Shown one piece after another: positions 61,638 through 64,000 of a stretch of 64,000 nt of DNA. Source of the DNA: Corythoichthys intestinalis (Eukaryota; Chordata; Actinopteri; Syngnathiformes; Syngnathidae). Location: contig NC_080397.1 in NCBI RefSeq assembly GCF_030265065.1, positions 29,567,501 through 29,631,500 on the forward strand. Reading direction: 5' to 3'. The position numbers were made by a program, and so were the translations under genes. The notes under the pieces are model-generated. The model did no database searches, was not told the DNA's origin, and was given only the letters and a program-made list of their open reading frames with translations. Positions within the stretch are counted from its first letter, which is position 1; every line of letters starts with the position of its first letter.

Positions 61638-62199
61638 TGCATCTGCTCTTTACATCCGTCACAATGCTAGGTGGAGAAATAGTGGTGTTAAATGTGTTTT
61701 TTCTTTTTTGTATGATTTTTTTTTGTAATCCTTCATTCTTATAATTTTGTAGTTGTTAGCTTGTTTTGTTTTGTTTTTGTCGGCTACGACTGTTAGCATC
61801 ATCAAAGTAATTAATGTGAGCAGTGAATGTAGTGTTTTGAAGGGTGATAGCGTGCAAATGTTCACTATAGTTAGTTTATGGTTAAAATGATGTGGTTTAA
61901 TGTTTAATAAGCTAAAAACATTAAGAGGTCGGTGAATGTTGACTATATGTCTATGTTATTCAGATACTAAATATGTGTACATGTATGCACACCTGCACAT
62001 GAACCCAAAAAAGTATTTGATTTCATCTCCTGTGCTCTCTAACCGGAGACCCTGCAGTGATCAACACATCTGAGCCAACTAGTCACAAGTCTTCCACACT
62101 TTATTATTTCTACAATATTTGTGATGTTAAATTAATACACTCTTGCACATATTAATTGTTGTGCACTTTCAACTGGTTTGATAGCGTTAATAAATCGTT

Positions 62200-63129
62200 A
62201 AAATAACCAACGACCTCCTCGTGGCAGCTGATTCTGGCCTGCTCTCCATCCTCATCCTCCTAGACCTATCTGCAGCCTTTGATACAATTAGTCACCCCAC
62301 ACTCCTCCACCGGCTTTCCACTATTGGAATCACCCGCACCCCGTTGAACTGGTTTTCTTCCTATCTTTCTGAGCGCAGCCAATATATCCAACTAAAGTCA
62401 TTTAAATCCACACCCTCCCGTTACCTCCGGTGTGCATCAGGGCTCTGTCCTGGGGCCCCTACTCTCCATCATATACCTACTTCCCCTTGGCAAAATTTTT
62501 CGTAAATTCAACATCCACTTCCACTGCTATGCCGACGACACCCAACTCTACCTCACTTCTGAACCCTCCTCCTCTCTCCCGCCCTCATCTCTGACTGACT
62601 GTATCACTGAAATAAAAATCTGGTTTACCCACAATTTCCTAAGACTTAACAGTAATAAAACTGAGGTGCTCCTCGTTGGCTCTAAATTCATCATCTCGAA
62701 AAACCATAACATATCCATTACCATTGACAACTCCACTGTTTCACCCTCCCCCCAAGTCAAGAGCCTAGGAGTAATCCTCGACAACACACTTTCCTTTCAA
62801 TCGCACATCAATAACATTACCCGGATTGCCCACTTTCACCTACACACCATTAATCGCCTCCGCCCTTCCCTCACCCCACATTCTGCTGCAATCCTGGTTC
62901 ACAGCCTTGTCACTTCCCGCCTGGACTACTGCAACTCCCTCCACTTCGGCCTCCCTCGTAAAACTCTCCATAAACTCCAACTGGTCCAGAATTCAGCTGC
63001 CCGCATCATAACCCGTACCCCGTCCATCCACCACATCACTCCAGTCCTCCAACAGCTTCACTGGCTCCCGGTCCACTTTCGAATACAGTTCAAAGTTCTC
63101 CTCCTCACATTCAAGGCCATCCATAAGTA
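62200..63129 (+). mobile_element. L2-clade LINE, large part of the reverse transcriptase
   Basis: Two overlapping frames (62221-62505 and 62432-63129) encode a reverse transcriptase: [32 protein letters not shown], the catalytic [10 protein letters not shown] near 62528, [69 protein letters not shown] single frameshift lies in the overlap at about 62430. It is 5'-truncated, and its 3' side is cut at 63127 by another element. Of the LINE pieces here it is the best preserved. Confidence 0.9.
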
Positions 63130-63212
63130 GTGTTGCACCGATACCATTTTTTGGCCCCGATACCTGGCTGTGCAGTATCGGCCGATACCGATACCATACC
63201 GATACCACCCCG

Positions 63213-63245
<33 letters not shown>

Positions 63246-64000
63246 TTTCCCCAAAGAGCTACATAATTGGATGTGAAATCATTGCTGTCAAAGCTTTTTC
63301 AGGCTGTTGCTTACCTTTGCAAAATAGGAAAAAGTACACTAAACCCTAGTAGACAATAGTTGAATAAACCTCCCGCTCTCAAAGGCCAAAATAGTGTTAA
63401 ATTTGTGAAATTAATAAAACATGTATAATACTAGCCCAACAGTAAGAAAGTAAAAATAAATTCATAATAATAAACTCTGAATGAACTGAATAAACTTTTT
63501 TAAACCTCTCAAAGTCCAAACAGTGCAACTTTCATGAAATTATTGTCACATTCTGCTGCTGGTTAGATTGTGTTTTGTTGCTGGGCGTGGGGGCGTGGCA
63601 CTTGAATCCAATGCAGGCTCGTCAACGCAGCATTTAAGCACAGGTGATCTCAGAAGGCTGCCGAGATATTTGCCTTGCTGATCGCTATTTGACATCTGGC
63701 ACAGTAATCTCGCTACATTTGCTTGTTATGCCCCTGCATTGGGTTTTTCTGTTAGTGTGCTGCTCTCATTTGTAACCGCTGCCTATCGTCTTAATTTGTC
63801 CGTCGACCTGCTGTCACGGACTCCTTTTGTTATTTCTACTGTCCCGCGATCGCGTGTTATTTTTTGTTTGCAATCATTAAACCCTTTTATGTATCCGCCG
63901 CTTGTTGTCTGCTTCGAGGTTCAACCTTGTTTCCGCATTTGCGGACGCTAACAATTATAAGTAATAATAATTGACCACAGCATCCCGTCTCTCCTTTTTT
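63127..64000. mobile_element. hAT-type MITE (gttgcaccgatacc end), runs off the window
   Basis: The end tagtgttgcaccgatacc, with nested cgataccgataccatacc, is a common fish hAT-like end. It interrupts the LINE at 63127. An (at)n run lies at 63216-63236. The solo LTR at 63544 lies within it or its flank; the right end is not in the window. Confidence 0.5.
63544..63953 (+). mobile_element. Solo LTR of an LTR retrotransposon (fossil)
   Basis: A 410-bp unit begins TGTCAC and ends CTAACA, with exact 5-bp direct repeats ATTAT at 63539-63543 and 63954-63958. The attaaaccctttta block near 63879 looks like a poly-A signal region, as expected in an LTR. No internal region or second LTR is present, so the copy is a solo LTR left by recombination between LTRs. 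The family is probably Gypsy-like, but this is not decidable from the LTR alone. The perfect duplication suggests a modest age. Confidence 0.75.

Overview
This is a vertebrate nuclear window, most likely a ray-finned (teleost) fish. It carries single-copy vertebrate genes with GT-AG introns, AT-rich intergenic DNA, and the usual teleost repeat load: Tc1-like elements, many small hAT-type elements with 8-bp target duplications, L2-clade LINE pieces and poly-A-tailed LINE 3' ends. There are no operons, and no RNA gene was recognised.

Layout. 1-12.4 kb: repeats only, apart from a CpG-rich block at 8.65-9.24 kb that looks like a promoter with a first exon on the minus strand. 12.44-19.55 kb: rsph14 (radial spoke head protein, armadillo repeats), minus strand, complete in six coding exons, 345 aa. 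20.44-25.53 kb: srp19 (19-kDa subunit of the signal recognition particle), minus strand, complete in five coding exons, 141 aa. 28.12-41.99 kb: a catalytic subunit of protein phosphatase 2A (ppp2ca/ppp2cb type), plus strand, complete in eight exons, 309 aa. 43.88-47.40 kb: an intact two-coding-exon gene for a 207-aa protein I do not recognise. 48.5 kb to beyond 60.7 kb: the 5' half of a class IA PI3-kinase regulatory subunit, best matching pik3r2 (SH3, proline motif, BH/RhoGAP-like domain). Its SH2 exons are not in the window. All five reading frames were assembled by joining exons at consensus splice sites; for rsph14, srp19 and the phosphatase the lengths match the known families.

The rest is mobile DNA, often nested. 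Notable are a 1.1-kb near-palindrome made of two opposed copies of one 603-bp element (7034-8170) inside an older hAT-type repeat; a Tc1 element folded back on itself (3481-4433); a Tc1 element interrupted by a 359-bp element built from an array of short repeats (9369-10769); a 2.6-kb hAT remnant keeping a BED zinc finger (34140-36744); and a solo LTR with a perfect 5-bp target duplication (63544-63953). The genes have no shared pathway that can be read from the sequence: cilia (rsph14), protein targeting (srp19) and signalling (PP2A and PI3K).
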